Assembly: GCA_019240175.1 (NCBI GenBank) | Contig: JAFAYS010000536.1 | Span: 1 to 8,565 of the forward strand | Origin: Chloroflexota bacterium | GTDB taxonomy: Bacteria > Chloroflexota > Chloroflexia > Chloroflexales > Kallotenuaceae | Reading direction: 5' to 3' | DNA: 8,565 bases | Shown here: piece after piece, positions 1 through 5,873 of the stretch | Numbering within the stretch: the stretch's first letter is position 1 | How the letters are laid out: each line of letters starts with the position of its first letter | Translations under genes and position numbers: made by a program | Notes under the pieces: generated by a model | What the model saw: only the letters and a program-made list of their open reading frames with translations | Databases searched by the model: none | What the model was told of the DNA's origin: nothing

Positions 1-184
1 CCATAAAATCGCGGTAGTTTTCGAGGCCGATAAAGGTTGCGTCGAAGAGCGTCCAGCGCGTCAGGCTGAAGTAGAAGGCCAGCAGCGTCGGCACCAGAAA
101 GAAAACGCCGAAGACCAGCGCCGCCGGCAGATAAAACCAGCGCGGATAGGTTCGCAGGACGATGCGTGGCTGTGCTTGAAGCAT
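1..184 (-). CDS. ABC sugar transporter permease, MalF/UgpA type (N-terminal fragment)
   Basis: First 61 residues of a binding-protein-dependent sugar permease; the rest lies beyond the left edge. The protein would sit in the cytoplasmic membrane and form the translocation channel with a second permease. Visible are a short basic cytoplasmic N-terminus (MLQAQPRIVLRTYPR), one hydrophobic segment at about residues 17-39 (rich in L, F, V, with PAALVFGVFF and VPTLLAFYFS), then TRWTLFD...FIGLENYRDF, which matches the family pattern of an S-x-T-x-W turn followed by a 'F-x-G-L-x-N-F/Y' segment after the first helix. The ATG at 184 has AGGG (193-196, complement) 8 nt upstream. It lies 86 bp downstream of the binding-protein gene on the same strand, the usual CUT1 order. 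Substrate cannot be told. Confidence 0.9.
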   Translation of the reverse strand, partial: MLQAQPRIVLRTYPRWFYLPAALVFGVFFLVPTLLAFYFSLTRWTLFDATFIGLENYRDFM

Positions 185-215
185 AAAGCCCACCCTATGA
201 GTTGCGCTCGTGGCG

Positions 216-246
216 GCTGAGAGCTTCGGCGTTGCCTGCCCTCAGC
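216..246. repeat. Inverted repeat between binding-protein and permease genes
   Basis: GCTGAG at 216-221 and CTCAGC at 241-246 are perfect complements around a 19-nt loop that itself contains GGC-GTT-GCC (228-236). In mRNA this would form a modest stem in the 86-bp gap between the binding-protein stop and the permease start. No T-run follows, so it is not a typical intrinsic terminator. An intercistronic stem that favours the 5' binding-protein message is known for other sugar ABC operons such as malE-malF; that role here is inference. Confidence 0.3.
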
Positions 247-270
247 GCGCCGCAACAAACGCCAGATTGC

Positions 271-1641
271 TTACCAGCCCGGCAGCCCGAGCTGCTTCGC
301 CTGCTTGGCGACATCCTCGTCGTAGTTGGCGGCGGCGTCGGCTGGTGCCATCTGCCCCGATCCGACCGCCACGCAGAGTTGCTCAAGGTTCGGCCCTTTG
401 ACCGGCGAGAAAAACTCAAGCGCCGGCGTAGCGTTGCCCGCGTCGATATACGCGGCCAGCTCTTTCACGGCGGGCAGCGCGTCGTCGGGCAGCTTGGTTT
501 CTTTGATCAGGTAGGGACCCTGCGGCGGGATTTTGGCGGTGATCGCGTCGGCTCCGGCTTTGGAGGCGATGAAGCCCAGAAACTGCTTGGCCGCCTCGAT
601 GTTCTGGCTGGTCTTGGGAATATACGTTCCGCCCGGCATCCAGATCGTCGCGCCGTGCTTGGCGGCGTCGGTGCCCGGAATGCCGAAGAAGCCGATGTCG
701 TTGACTTTGTCGGGCGAGTTCGCGGCAATCGTGGCTACCGTGCCCGACAGCATCGGGAAGTGCACGGCGTCGCCATCGGCCAGCAGCTTCAAGCCCTGCT
801 CGAACTTCATCGTCGCGTAGTCTTGTTGGTACCAGCCCTTCTGGTTGCCCTCTTGCAGATAGGCGAAGCCCTTCATTGCCTCGGGCGTCGCGGCGAGCTT
901 GATCTTGTTGGCGGTGTAGTCCTGTGCGAAGGTGGGCATGGCCTGCTGGACGTTGTGATAGTCCGCCAGCACGAACAGCTGCGAGGTCCAGGTGTCGCCG
1001 TAGGTTGCCAGCACGGGCGTCTTGCCGGCGGCCTTGATCTTGTCGTTGTTGGCCTCGAATTCGGCCCAGGTTTTGGGCACGCTCAGCCCAAGCTCCTCGT
1101 AGACCTTGCGGTTGTACAGAATGCCGCCGCCCTGCGCGGTGCCGGTCGGCACGCCAAAGACCTGGTTATTCTGCGACACGGTCGGCAGGAACGAGTCGAC
1201 GATATTGGCGATGAACGGCTCGTTGGTCAGATCGACTAGCGTGTTGGTCGGCTGCAAGGCCTGGAGCAGCGAGCCGGAGTTGTAGGTGAAAACATCCGAC
1301 ATTTCGCCGGTTGCCAGGCGCGTTTTGACCAGGTTATCGCCTTCGGTGCCCTGCGGTCGTGTCTCGACGTTGATCGTCACGTTGGGATGGAGCGCGGTGT
1401 AGGCGCTGACTAGCGCGTCGGCGGTGTCGCGGGCGGTCTGGCTGTCGTCGACGAGATAGCTGAGCGTGACGGGATCGTCGGCGGCCACCGCTGGCGACGA
1501 TCCGCCAGGCGACGCTGAGCCTGCGGTGGTACCGGTCGTGTCGCCGGTCGAAGCGGGCGCGCTGCCACAGGCAGCCAGCAGCACGAGCAGGGTGAGCAGG
1601 AGCATGAGACGCGAAACAAAGCTTTTGCTGCGGTCGAACAT
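271..1641 (-). CDS. ABC sugar transporter, extracellular solute-binding lipoprotein (CUT1 type)
   Basis: Encodes 456 residues, a usual length for a family 1 sugar-binding protein, which would capture a carbohydrate outside the membrane and deliver it to the permease encoded downstream. Residues 1-24 form a lipoprotein signal peptide (basic MFDRSKSFVSR, then a Leu-rich core) ending in the lipobox L22-A-A-C25; Cys25 would be lipidated. A Ser/Thr/Gly/Ala-rich tether (about 26-52) follows, then the binding fold starting at VTLSYLVDD. The segment GGGILYNRKVYEELGLSVPKT, with TWAEF just after it, is the classic hinge-region motif of this family. The ATG at 1641 is chosen over an open extension to 1743 because GGGAGGAA (1648-1655, complement) lies 8 nt upstream and the signal peptide begins there. 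The ROK regulator encoded upstream on the same strand suggests control by a sugar signal. The actual ligand is unknown. Confidence 0.95.
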   Translation of the reverse strand: MFDRSKSFVSRLMLLLTLLVLLAACGSAPASTGDTTGTTAGSASPGGSSPAVAADDPVTLSYLVDDSQTARDTADALVSAYTALHPNVTINVETRPQGTEGDNLVKTRLATGEMSDVFTYNSGSLLQALQPTNTLVDLTNEPFIANIVDSFLPTVSQNNQVFGVPTGTAQGGGILYNRKVYEELGLSVPKTWAEFEANNDKIKAAGKTPVLATYGDTWTSQLFVLADYHNVQQAMPTFAQDYTANKIKLAATPEAMKGFAYLQEGNQKGWYQQDYATMKFEQGLKLLADGDAVHFPMLSGTVATIAANSPDKVNDIGFFGIPGTDAAKHGATIWMPGGTYIPKTSQNIEAAKQFLGFIASKAGADAITAKIPPQGPYLIKETKLPDDALPAVKELAAYIDAGNATPALEFFSPVKGPNLEQLCVAVGSGQMAPADAAANYDEDVAKQAKQLGLPGW

Positions 1642-1657
1642 CCTAGGTTCCTCCCGT

Positions 1658-1671
1658 ATGGTATCTACCAT
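1658..1671. promoter_or_regulatory. Palindrome in front of the binding-protein gene, possible operator
   Basis: ATGGTA-TC-TACCAT is a perfect 6-bp inverted repeat with a 2-nt centre, directly upstream of the Shine-Dalgarno sequence of the binding-protein gene. It lies in the 176-bp gap (1642-1817) after the ROK gene. It differs in sequence and spacing from the repeat at 3108-3132, so it is not clearly the same operator. I found no convincing -35/-10 pair in the gap and no T-run terminator after the ROK gene, so read-through transcription from the ROK promoter is plausible. A small mRNA stem near the ribosome binding site is the alternative reading. The gap also holds an imperfect inverted repeat, CAACTA-AATTGC-TAATTG, at 1772-1789. 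Confidence 0.35.
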
Positions 1672-1817
1672 GACACGGTCACTGGCTTGATCGTCGGCGA
1701 GAAAGCTGCTCCATAGTCCGGCACGTCGACAAACAGCGCACAAACGCCAGGAGTTTATGCGTCGCTGCGATCAACTAAATTGCTAATTGCCTGCGTCTCG
1801 CTCCGATTGATGACGGA

Positions 1818-3095
1818 TCAGAACAGCGCCAATGCGCGACTTTGCTGATTAAATTGTGGCTGGGGGTGATGGATCGGTGAGGTGAAAAGCGCATTGAGCA
1901 CAACACAGGCAGCGCCACGTGCCCACATATCATTGCCGGCGGGCTCGATATGTATCGTCAGCGTGTCGGCCAGGCCGTCGAAGGCCATGGCGCGCAGTGT
2001 GGTCTCCATCGGCTCGAAGTACCAGCGTCCGCACTGCACCGCCTCGCCGGTGATGATCAACAGCTGCGGGTTGAGAATATTCACCACGCTCGCCACGCCG
2101 ACGCCGAGCCAGCGACCGGCAGTTGAGAGCACGCGCTGGGCCAGGTCATCGCCACTATCCGCCGCCGCCGCGACGTCTCGCAAGCTCAAGCGCTCGATCT
2201 GGGCTAGCACGCTGGGCTCGCCCTCGGCCAGCGCCGCCTCAATCTGGCGCATCATCGCAGGCGCTGCCGCCAGCGACTCGATACAGCCACGCCGGCCACA
2301 CGAGCACGGCGGCCCGTCCGGCTGAATCACCATGTGGCCGAACTCGCCCGCGCCGCCCAGCGCGCCACGGTAGATCTGCCCATTCGTGACCACGCCCGCG
2401 CCGATCCCGTAGCCAACCGCGATCGCCGCGAAATGCTCGACGCCGCGCGCCGCCCCAAACCACTGCTCGGCGATCGTGAGCGTGCGGGCGTCGTTTTCGA
2501 GATAGACCGGAATACCGAAGTGCGCCGCGATCGGATCAGCGAGTGGCACGTTGCGCCAGCCATAGTGCGGCGCGAAGTGGCTGATGCCTTTGGCGCTATC
2601 GACAATGCCGTTGACGCCGATGCCAATGCCCAGCAATCGACCGCGCGCGATCTGCGTTGCCGACAAGAGCTGCTCAATCGCCGCGATCGTGACCTGGATC
2701 ATGGTTGCGGGAGCGTACGCCGTCTGTGCCGCTGCGCCGTGATCCGGCAGCGGTGTGCTGGCAGCCCGCAGCACGTTGGCGTCAAGATCGGTGAGCACAC
2801 AGTCCACCGATTGCGTGGCCAGCTTCACCCCGACCACGAAGCCGGCGTGCGGATTCAGGCGCAGCAGCACCGCGCGCCGCCCAGCCCGGCCATCGCCCTC
2901 GGCCTCGCCAACCTCATGCACCAGCCCGCGCTCGATCAGCTCGCCGGTGATGCCCGTCACCGAGGCCGGGCTGAGACCCGAGATCGTCGCAACATCCTTG
3001 CGCGAGATCGGTCCTCGGCTTTGGATCAGCTGCAAGACCAGCGACTGATTGGCCTGCTTCATCAGTGTCCGATCGCTCTTTTGGGCCTGGCTCAT
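1818..3095 (-). CDS. ROK-family transcriptional regulator (NagC/XylR/Mlc type)
   Basis: Encodes 425 residues, typical for ROK repressors. An N-terminal winged helix-turn-helix spans about residues 15-62 (SRKDVATISGLSPASVTGIT is the HTH core). The sugar-binding ROK domain follows, with ENDA at 200-203, GYGIGAGVV at 228-236, and the zinc site GEFGH...CSCGRRGCIE (His254, Cys264, Cys266, Cys271). The phosphate-binding DxGGTK motif of ROK sugar kinases is replaced by VVGVKLAT (about 87-94), so this is a regulator and not a glucokinase. Such proteins usually release DNA when a sugar binds. The ATG at 3095 is preceded by GAGAAG (3101-3106, complement) at 5 nt. The gene lies upstream of, and in the same direction as, the sugar-binding-protein and permease genes, which it probably controls along with itself. 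Inducer unknown. Confidence 0.95.
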   Translation of the reverse strand: MSQAQKSDRTLMKQANQSLVLQLIQSRGPISRKDVATISGLSPASVTGITGELIERGLVHEVGEAEGDGRAGRRAVLLRLNPHAGFVVGVKLATQSVDCVLTDLDANVLRAASTPLPDHGAAAQTAYAPATMIQVTIAAIEQLLSATQIARGRLLGIGIGVNGIVDSAKGISHFAPHYGWRNVPLADPIAAHFGIPVYLENDARTLTIAEQWFGAARGVEHFAAIAVGYGIGAGVVTNGQIYRGALGGAGEFGHMVIQPDGPPCSCGRRGCIESLAAAPAMMRQIEAALAEGEPSVLAQIERLSLRDVAAAADSGDDLAQRVLSTAGRWLGVGVASVVNILNPQLLIITGEAVQCGRWYFEPMETTLRAMAFDGLADTLTIHIEPAGNDMWARGAACVVLNALFTSPIHHPQPQFNQQSRALALF

Positions 3096-3107
3096 AGATA
3101 CTTCTCT

Positions 3108-3132
3108 TTATTTCATTTACTGAATGAAATAA
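3108..3132. promoter_or_regulatory. Candidate ROK operator (25-bp inverted repeat)
   Basis: TTATTTCATT (3108-3117) and AATGAAATAA (3123-3132) are perfect 10-bp inverted arms around TACTG. The site starts at the -10 box and covers the expected transcription start of the ROK gene, ending just before its ribosome binding site. AT-rich interrupted palindromes of this kind are typical targets of ROK repressors. Autorepression by the adjacent ROK protein is the simplest reading, inferred from position and form. Confidence 0.75.
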
Positions 3133-3161
3133 TTATAGAAGATTAGGGTTTTGTTTGTCAA
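3132..3161 (-). promoter_or_regulatory. Sigma-70-type promoter of the ROK/sugar-transport genes
   Basis: On the minus strand TTGACA (complement of 3156-3161) and TATAAT (complement of 3132-3137) are both exact consensus hexamers, separated by 18 bp. Transcription would start near 3125, giving a leader of about 30 nt before the ATG at 3095. The -10 box touches the inverted repeat at 3108-3132, so repressor binding would block initiation. Confidence 0.8.
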
Positions 3162-3209
3162 GTATGAATTCGCCGGATGTACATCAGCATGCAGCAAGAT
3201 TGAGGAAAA

Positions 3210-3278
3210 ATGATCGCGGAGGAGACGAAGGTAATCGACAGTTGTTCGCTGAGCATTTGCCTTGGTGGCGCATGCTAA
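3210..3278 (+). CDS. Possible 22-codon Cys-rich micro-ORF
   Basis: In the intergenic stretch between the divergent ROK gene and the HDFSQIAVH gene, an ATG at 3210 is preceded closely by GAGG (3202-3205) and opens a short frame ending at a TAA (3276-3278). The product would be 22 residues: an acidic N-terminal part (MIAEETKVID) and a C-terminal part with three evenly spaced cysteines (SCSLSICLGGAC). The arrangement is reminiscent of a small precursor peptide, but no modification enzyme is nearby, the GAGG is only 4 nt from the ATG, and a frame of this length arises easily by chance. Its stop overlaps the candidate -10 box at 3276-3281. Treat as unproven. Confidence 0.12.
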   Translation: MIAEETKVIDSCSLSICLGGAC

Positions 3279-3281
3279 AAT
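3273..3281 (+). promoter_or_regulatory. Possible extended -10 promoter of the plus-strand bicistron
   Basis: TG-C-TAAAAT fits an extended -10 element (5 of 6 matches to TATAAT plus the upstream TG). No good -35 hexamer sits at the expected distance; TTGCCT at 3257-3262 is too close, at 13 bp. A start near 3288 would give a leader of about 75 nt before the ATG at 3364. This is the best promoter-like signal in the 3162-3363 stretch for the downstream pair. Confidence 0.3.
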
Positions 3282-3328
3282 AGATCACCAGGTATCGAAA
3301 GCAGGTTCTGTTTCGCTTCCGTAGATCG

Positions 3329-3345
3329 ACATGTCGGCACATGTC
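3329..3345. repeat. Two ACATGTC copies one helical turn apart
   Basis: ACATGTC occurs at 3329-3335 and 3339-3345, a 10-bp repeat. Each copy contains the self-complementary ACATGT, and the first extends to the palindrome GACATGTC (3328-3335). They lie between the possible promoter at 3273-3281 and the ribosome binding site at 3350-3355. Spacing of one helical turn would suit a protein binding one face of the DNA. No known regulator is assigned. Confidence 0.3.
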
Positions 3346-3363
3346 TCGCGAGGAACACGAACG

Positions 3364-4287
3364 ATGCGCGAATTTGTACAAAAACGCCAGTCTATGCAGC
3401 GCGGCGTAGCGCCGAGCCTTCCCCAGCGCTTGCCGACGCGATCCAGGCCGACCTTAGATCAGGTCACAGCGTCGCACGTGCAGCGCAGCAGCGGCGCTCC
3501 GGCAGCTTTGAGCAGATCGCAGCCACAGGATCGCGATCCCGGCGCTGGGCCTTCCCTTCCTCACACACGTCTTGCCGGCCACGATTTCAGCCAGATTGCC
3601 GTCCACGCTCCGCCCGCGCAGGGTCGCGCGTCGCTGGGCGCAAAAGGTGAGCTAGCTGGGTCTGACGAGCTGTTTGGGCCGCTGAAGGGGGAGCCGGATG
3701 GCGGCACAGCAGTTGTAGCAGACGCAGCGCCGACCAAAGGCGAAGCTGTCAAGAAGGTTAAAAAGACCGAGCTGGCAGCGCCGACTGCCGGTGAATGCGG
3801 CGCGTATTCTTGGAAGGTGCGCTTTAGCGTCGAAAATGCCGATGCGTCAACCACCGGCTACATCGTGCAGAAGGTCAAGGCTGTGTATAAGCGTCAGGAT
3901 TGTGTCGGCAACGACAAGCCCGTGACCGGCATAGGCACGTTTCCCTTCTGGGAAGCCTGGGGCGTCAGAGGCGGGAAAGTCTTCGTCGGCGACACGGCCT
4001 CCGAGCACAATGCCGATACCTATACCGACCCAGCCATGGGCGACTCGATCGGCTCGATTGCGGTGAAAGGCACCGCCGAGTTTTTCCCCAACGTGACGTT
4101 ACCGGCGCACATGAAGGCCAGGAATCCCGCTACGCAGGCTGGTGATCTCCGCTCCTCAACCACCGATCCTGCACTAACCGGCGGCACGGGCTCGATTCCG
4201 CATGACTTGACGGCATCCTGGGATTGTTGTGGGCCGCTGCTGCCAGGCGCAAAAGAGCGGCAGACCACGTTCAGCAACAAGCGCTAG
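3364..4287 (+). CDS. HDFSQIAVH-motif protein, possible exported effector (eCIS/polymorphic-toxin-like N-terminus)
   Basis: Encodes 307 residues of unknown function. Residues 1-70 are Arg/Pro/Ser/Gln-rich and look disordered; HDFSQIAVHAP sits at 73-83. From family knowledge, a 'HDFSxIxVH' segment marks the N-termini of many DUF4157 proteins linked to extracellular contractile injection systems and of related toxin-like proteins. Here no HExxH metallopeptidase follows. A Gly/Lys/Ala linker (about 84-142, with VKKVKKTEL) leads to a folded C-terminal domain (about 143-307) with Cys145, Cys180, Cys288 and Cys289, aromatic FPFWEAWGVRGGKVFVGD (193-210) and DTYTDPAMGDSIGS. There is no signal peptide or membrane segment. 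The ATG at 3364 is preferred over 3331 because GAGGAA (3350-3355) lies 8 nt upstream; the earlier ATG has no such signal. The gene for a 161-residue protein follows 44 bp later. Effector, toxin or cargo is inference; a structural or binding protein is possible. Confidence 0.75.
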   Translation: MREFVQKRQSMQRGVAPSLPQRLPTRSRPTLDQVTASHVQRSSGAPAALSRSQPQDRDPGAGPSLPHTRLAGHDFSQIAVHAPPAQGRASLGAKGELAGSDELFGPLKGEPDGGTAVVADAAPTKGEAVKKVKKTELAAPTAGECGAYSWKVRFSVENADASTTGYIVQKVKAVYKRQDCVGNDKPVTGIGTFPFWEAWGVRGGKVFVGDTASEHNADTYTDPAMGDSIGSIAVKGTAEFFPNVTLPAHMKARNPATQAGDLRSSTTDPALTGGTGSIPHDLTASWDCCGPLLPGAKERQTTFSNKR

Positions 4288-4331
4288 GCTGCCGCAGCTA
4301 CGGATGTCTGGGACGATAAAGGGTTAACGAC

Positions 4332-4817
4332 ATGCGCCACGACATGCTGCAGCGGATTGCGGATCGGACGATTGCTGAGGCAGACTTGAGCGCAGCGATC
4401 GACCAGCTTGGGGCCGTGACCGAGCCGCCCTCGTTTTGGCTTGCGATCGCCAACGATCGGTCGTATGCGGCTGCTCATCGGGCCGTGGCGATCTGCCAGT
4501 TTTTCAAACGCCAGATCACAGCGCCGGTTGGGCTTGTGCAGCTGGCGCGACTGCTTGATCATCCAGATTGGCTCAATGCCGCTGCGATCACGGTGGTCAA
4601 GCATCTCAAGGGTGAGATCGCGGTCGCCTGGAATCCGGGCGAGACGGTGCTGGCGATCCGCCTGTTCCAGGCCGAGCTTGAGCACGCCCCGGTGCTGTAT
4701 CTCAGACTCTCGCAGCCGCTGGCGGCAGAGGATTTCATCCGAATCATGCAGTCGGCTCAAGCCGATCCCGCAGCCGGAGACGCTCGCGTGCTTGAGGTTG
4801 CCTGCGTGACAGAATGA
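4332..4817 (+). CDS. Hypothetical protein, partner of the HDFSQIAVH-motif protein
   Basis: Encodes 161 residues that I do not recognise as a named family. It is soluble, with no signal peptide or clear membrane helix, and has no cysteine apart from Cys50 and Cys158. It looks alpha/beta: helical N-terminus (MLQRIADRTIAEADLSAAID), PVGLVQLARLLDHPDWLNAA (about 65-84), then alternating hydrophobic stretches AAITVVKHLKG, VLAIRLFQAEL and APVLYLRLSQPL, and a final AEDFIRIMQ helix. The ATG at 4332 has AAAGGG (4318-4323) 8 nt upstream; a second ATG at 4344 is possible. Only 44 bp without a terminator separate it from the gene before, so the two are probably co-transcribed. Position and size would suit an immunity protein, chaperone or adaptor for the upstream product, but nothing in the sequence proves that. 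Confidence 0.7.
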   Translation: MRHDMLQRIADRTIAEADLSAAIDQLGAVTEPPSFWLAIANDRSYAAAHRAVAICQFFKRQITAPVGLVQLARLLDHPDWLNAAAITVVKHLKGEIAVAWNPGETVLAIRLFQAELEHAPVLYLRLSQPLAAEDFIRIMQSAQADPAAGDARVLEVACVTE

Positions 4818-4853
4818 AGCGCAAACATTCTGGCGCTCAACCGATTGGCTGCG

Positions 4854-5810
4854 CTACACATCCTCAGTATCGAAACCAGCCGCGTCAAGCTGCGCCCATA
4901 GCTGCTCCGGGATGGGATGCCGCGCCAGATCAAGCGTTTGCGCGATCCGCTCAGGCTGCGTCATGCCCACAATCGTCGAGGTGATGCGTGGGTCGCGCAG
5001 TGAGAATTGCAGCGCAGCGGCAGCGATCGGCACGTGGTGCTCCTGGCAGATCGCGTCGATCCGGCGCACACGCGCGACATATTCCGGCGCGGCCTCGCGG
5101 TACGCGTACTTGCCCGATGCGTCAGGTCCTTTCGCCAGAATGCCGCCGCCATAGGGCGCTGCATTCACGACAGCCATGCCGCGCTGCCAGGCCTGCTCGA
5201 TCAGCGGCGCGGCGGCGCGGTTGAGCAGCGTGAAGCGATTGTGGGTGATCAGCGCGTCGAAAGCGCCGGTCTCGACGTAGCGCAGCATCAGATCCACAGG
5301 GCCGCCGGCCAGGCCCACCGCGCCGATCACGCCCGACTGCTTGTAGCGATGCAGCACATCTACCGCGCCGCTGGGTGCCAGCAGATCTTCAAACGTGGTG
5401 GCGGCGTGCTCCGGATCGTGCAGGTACACGACGTCCAGCTGCTCGACGCCGAGTAAGCGTAGGCTCCGCTCGATCGAGCGCTGCGTCTGCTCGCCGCTAA
5501 AATCGCCGGTGCGCAGGTCACGATCGGCTTTGGTCGCCAGCACCGCTCCCGCCGGCAATCCGCCGCGCTCGCGCAGCACCACCCCGATGCGGCGCTCGCT
5601 CTCGCCGTCGCCATAGGCCGCAGCGGTATCAAGGAAATTCAGCGGGCTGTCGAAGAAGCTGCGCAGCACCGCGAAGGCTTGCTCCTCAGGCACCGGATAG
5701 AAAACCTCAGGCATGCTGGCGAGCGGCGCGCAGCCAAGGCAGAGCGGTGTTACCAGGAGTTCGGTTTGCCCAAAGCGTCGCAGCGCCAGGTCTGCGGTCG
5801 GCTCAGTCAT
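4854..5810 (-). CDS. Aldo/keto reductase, L-fucose / D-threo-aldose 1-dehydrogenase-like
   Basis: Encodes 318 residues, a normal length for an NAD(P)(H)-dependent TIM-barrel oxidoreductase acting in the cytosol. The catalytic tetrad is visible: Asp61 in FLDTAAAYG, Tyr66, Lys94 in LATKADR, and His131 in VVYLHDPEH. The YLHDPEH wording and the RFGQTELLVTPLCLGCAPL opening fit the subgroup that includes L-fucose dehydrogenase, D-threo-aldose 1-dehydrogenase and pyridoxal 4-dehydrogenase. Near the C-terminus ITSTIVGMTQPERI fits the cofactor-binding loop region. The ATG at 5810 is chosen over 5861 because AAGAAAGG (5819-5826, complement) lies 8 nt upstream and homology-like sequence begins just after it. 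The gene starts 63 bp after the peptide synthetase stop on the same strand with no clear terminator or promoter between them, so co-transcription is possible. It could act as a tailoring reductase or be an unrelated sugar enzyme. It converges with the plus-strand pair; the 36-bp gap holds only a weak 5-bp stem (4818-4822 / 4833-4837). Confidence 0.9.
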   Translation of the reverse strand: MTEPTADLALRRFGQTELLVTPLCLGCAPLASMPEVFYPVPEEQAFAVLRSFFDSPLNFLDTAAAYGDGESERRIGVVLRERGGLPAGAVLATKADRDLRTGDFSGEQTQRSIERSLRLLGVEQLDVVYLHDPEHAATTFEDLLAPSGAVDVLHRYKQSGVIGAVGLAGGPVDLMLRYVETGAFDALITHNRFTLLNRAAAPLIEQAWQRGMAVVNAAPYGGGILAKGPDASGKYAYREAAPEYVARVRRIDAICQEHHVPIAAAALQFSLRDPRITSTIVGMTQPERIAQTLDLARHPIPEQLWAQLDAAGFDTEDV

Positions 5811-5873
5811 GAGGCATGCCTTTCTTAATGCTAAGGTGATTGTCGCGTAGATCTGCTGCAAGCACAGCCAGAA

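Noticed and set aside
202..1239. Long open frame on the plus strand (345 codons)
   Set aside because: It lies antisense to the clearly recognisable binding-protein gene; its product is Arg/Gly/Val-rich with no domain, as expected for a mirror frame in GC-rich coding DNA.
1818..3095. ROK sugar kinase (glucokinase)
   Set aside because: An N-terminal DNA-binding helix-turn-helix is present and the ATP-binding DxGGTK motif is missing.
2334..3146. Plus-strand open frame of 270 codons
   Set aside because: Antisense shadow of the ROK regulator, running through its promoter; no ribosome binding site and no recognisable domain.
3184..3381. Minus-strand 65-codon frame in the divergent intergenic region
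   Set aside because: It overlaps the start and ribosome binding site of the 3364 gene, has no Shine-Dalgarno sequence of its own and an implausible Cys/Arg-rich composition.
3364..4287. DUF4157 metallopeptidase
   Set aside because: The N-terminal HDFSQIAVH motif is there, but no HExxH zinc site occurs anywhere in the protein.
4284..4760. Minus-strand open frame of 158 codons
   Set aside because: Antisense to the 161-residue gene, which has the better ribosome binding site and a normal hydrophobic pattern.
4818..4853. Bidirectional terminator between the convergent genes
   Set aside because: Only a 5-bp stem (AGCGC / GCGCT) with a 10-nt loop and no T-run is visible.
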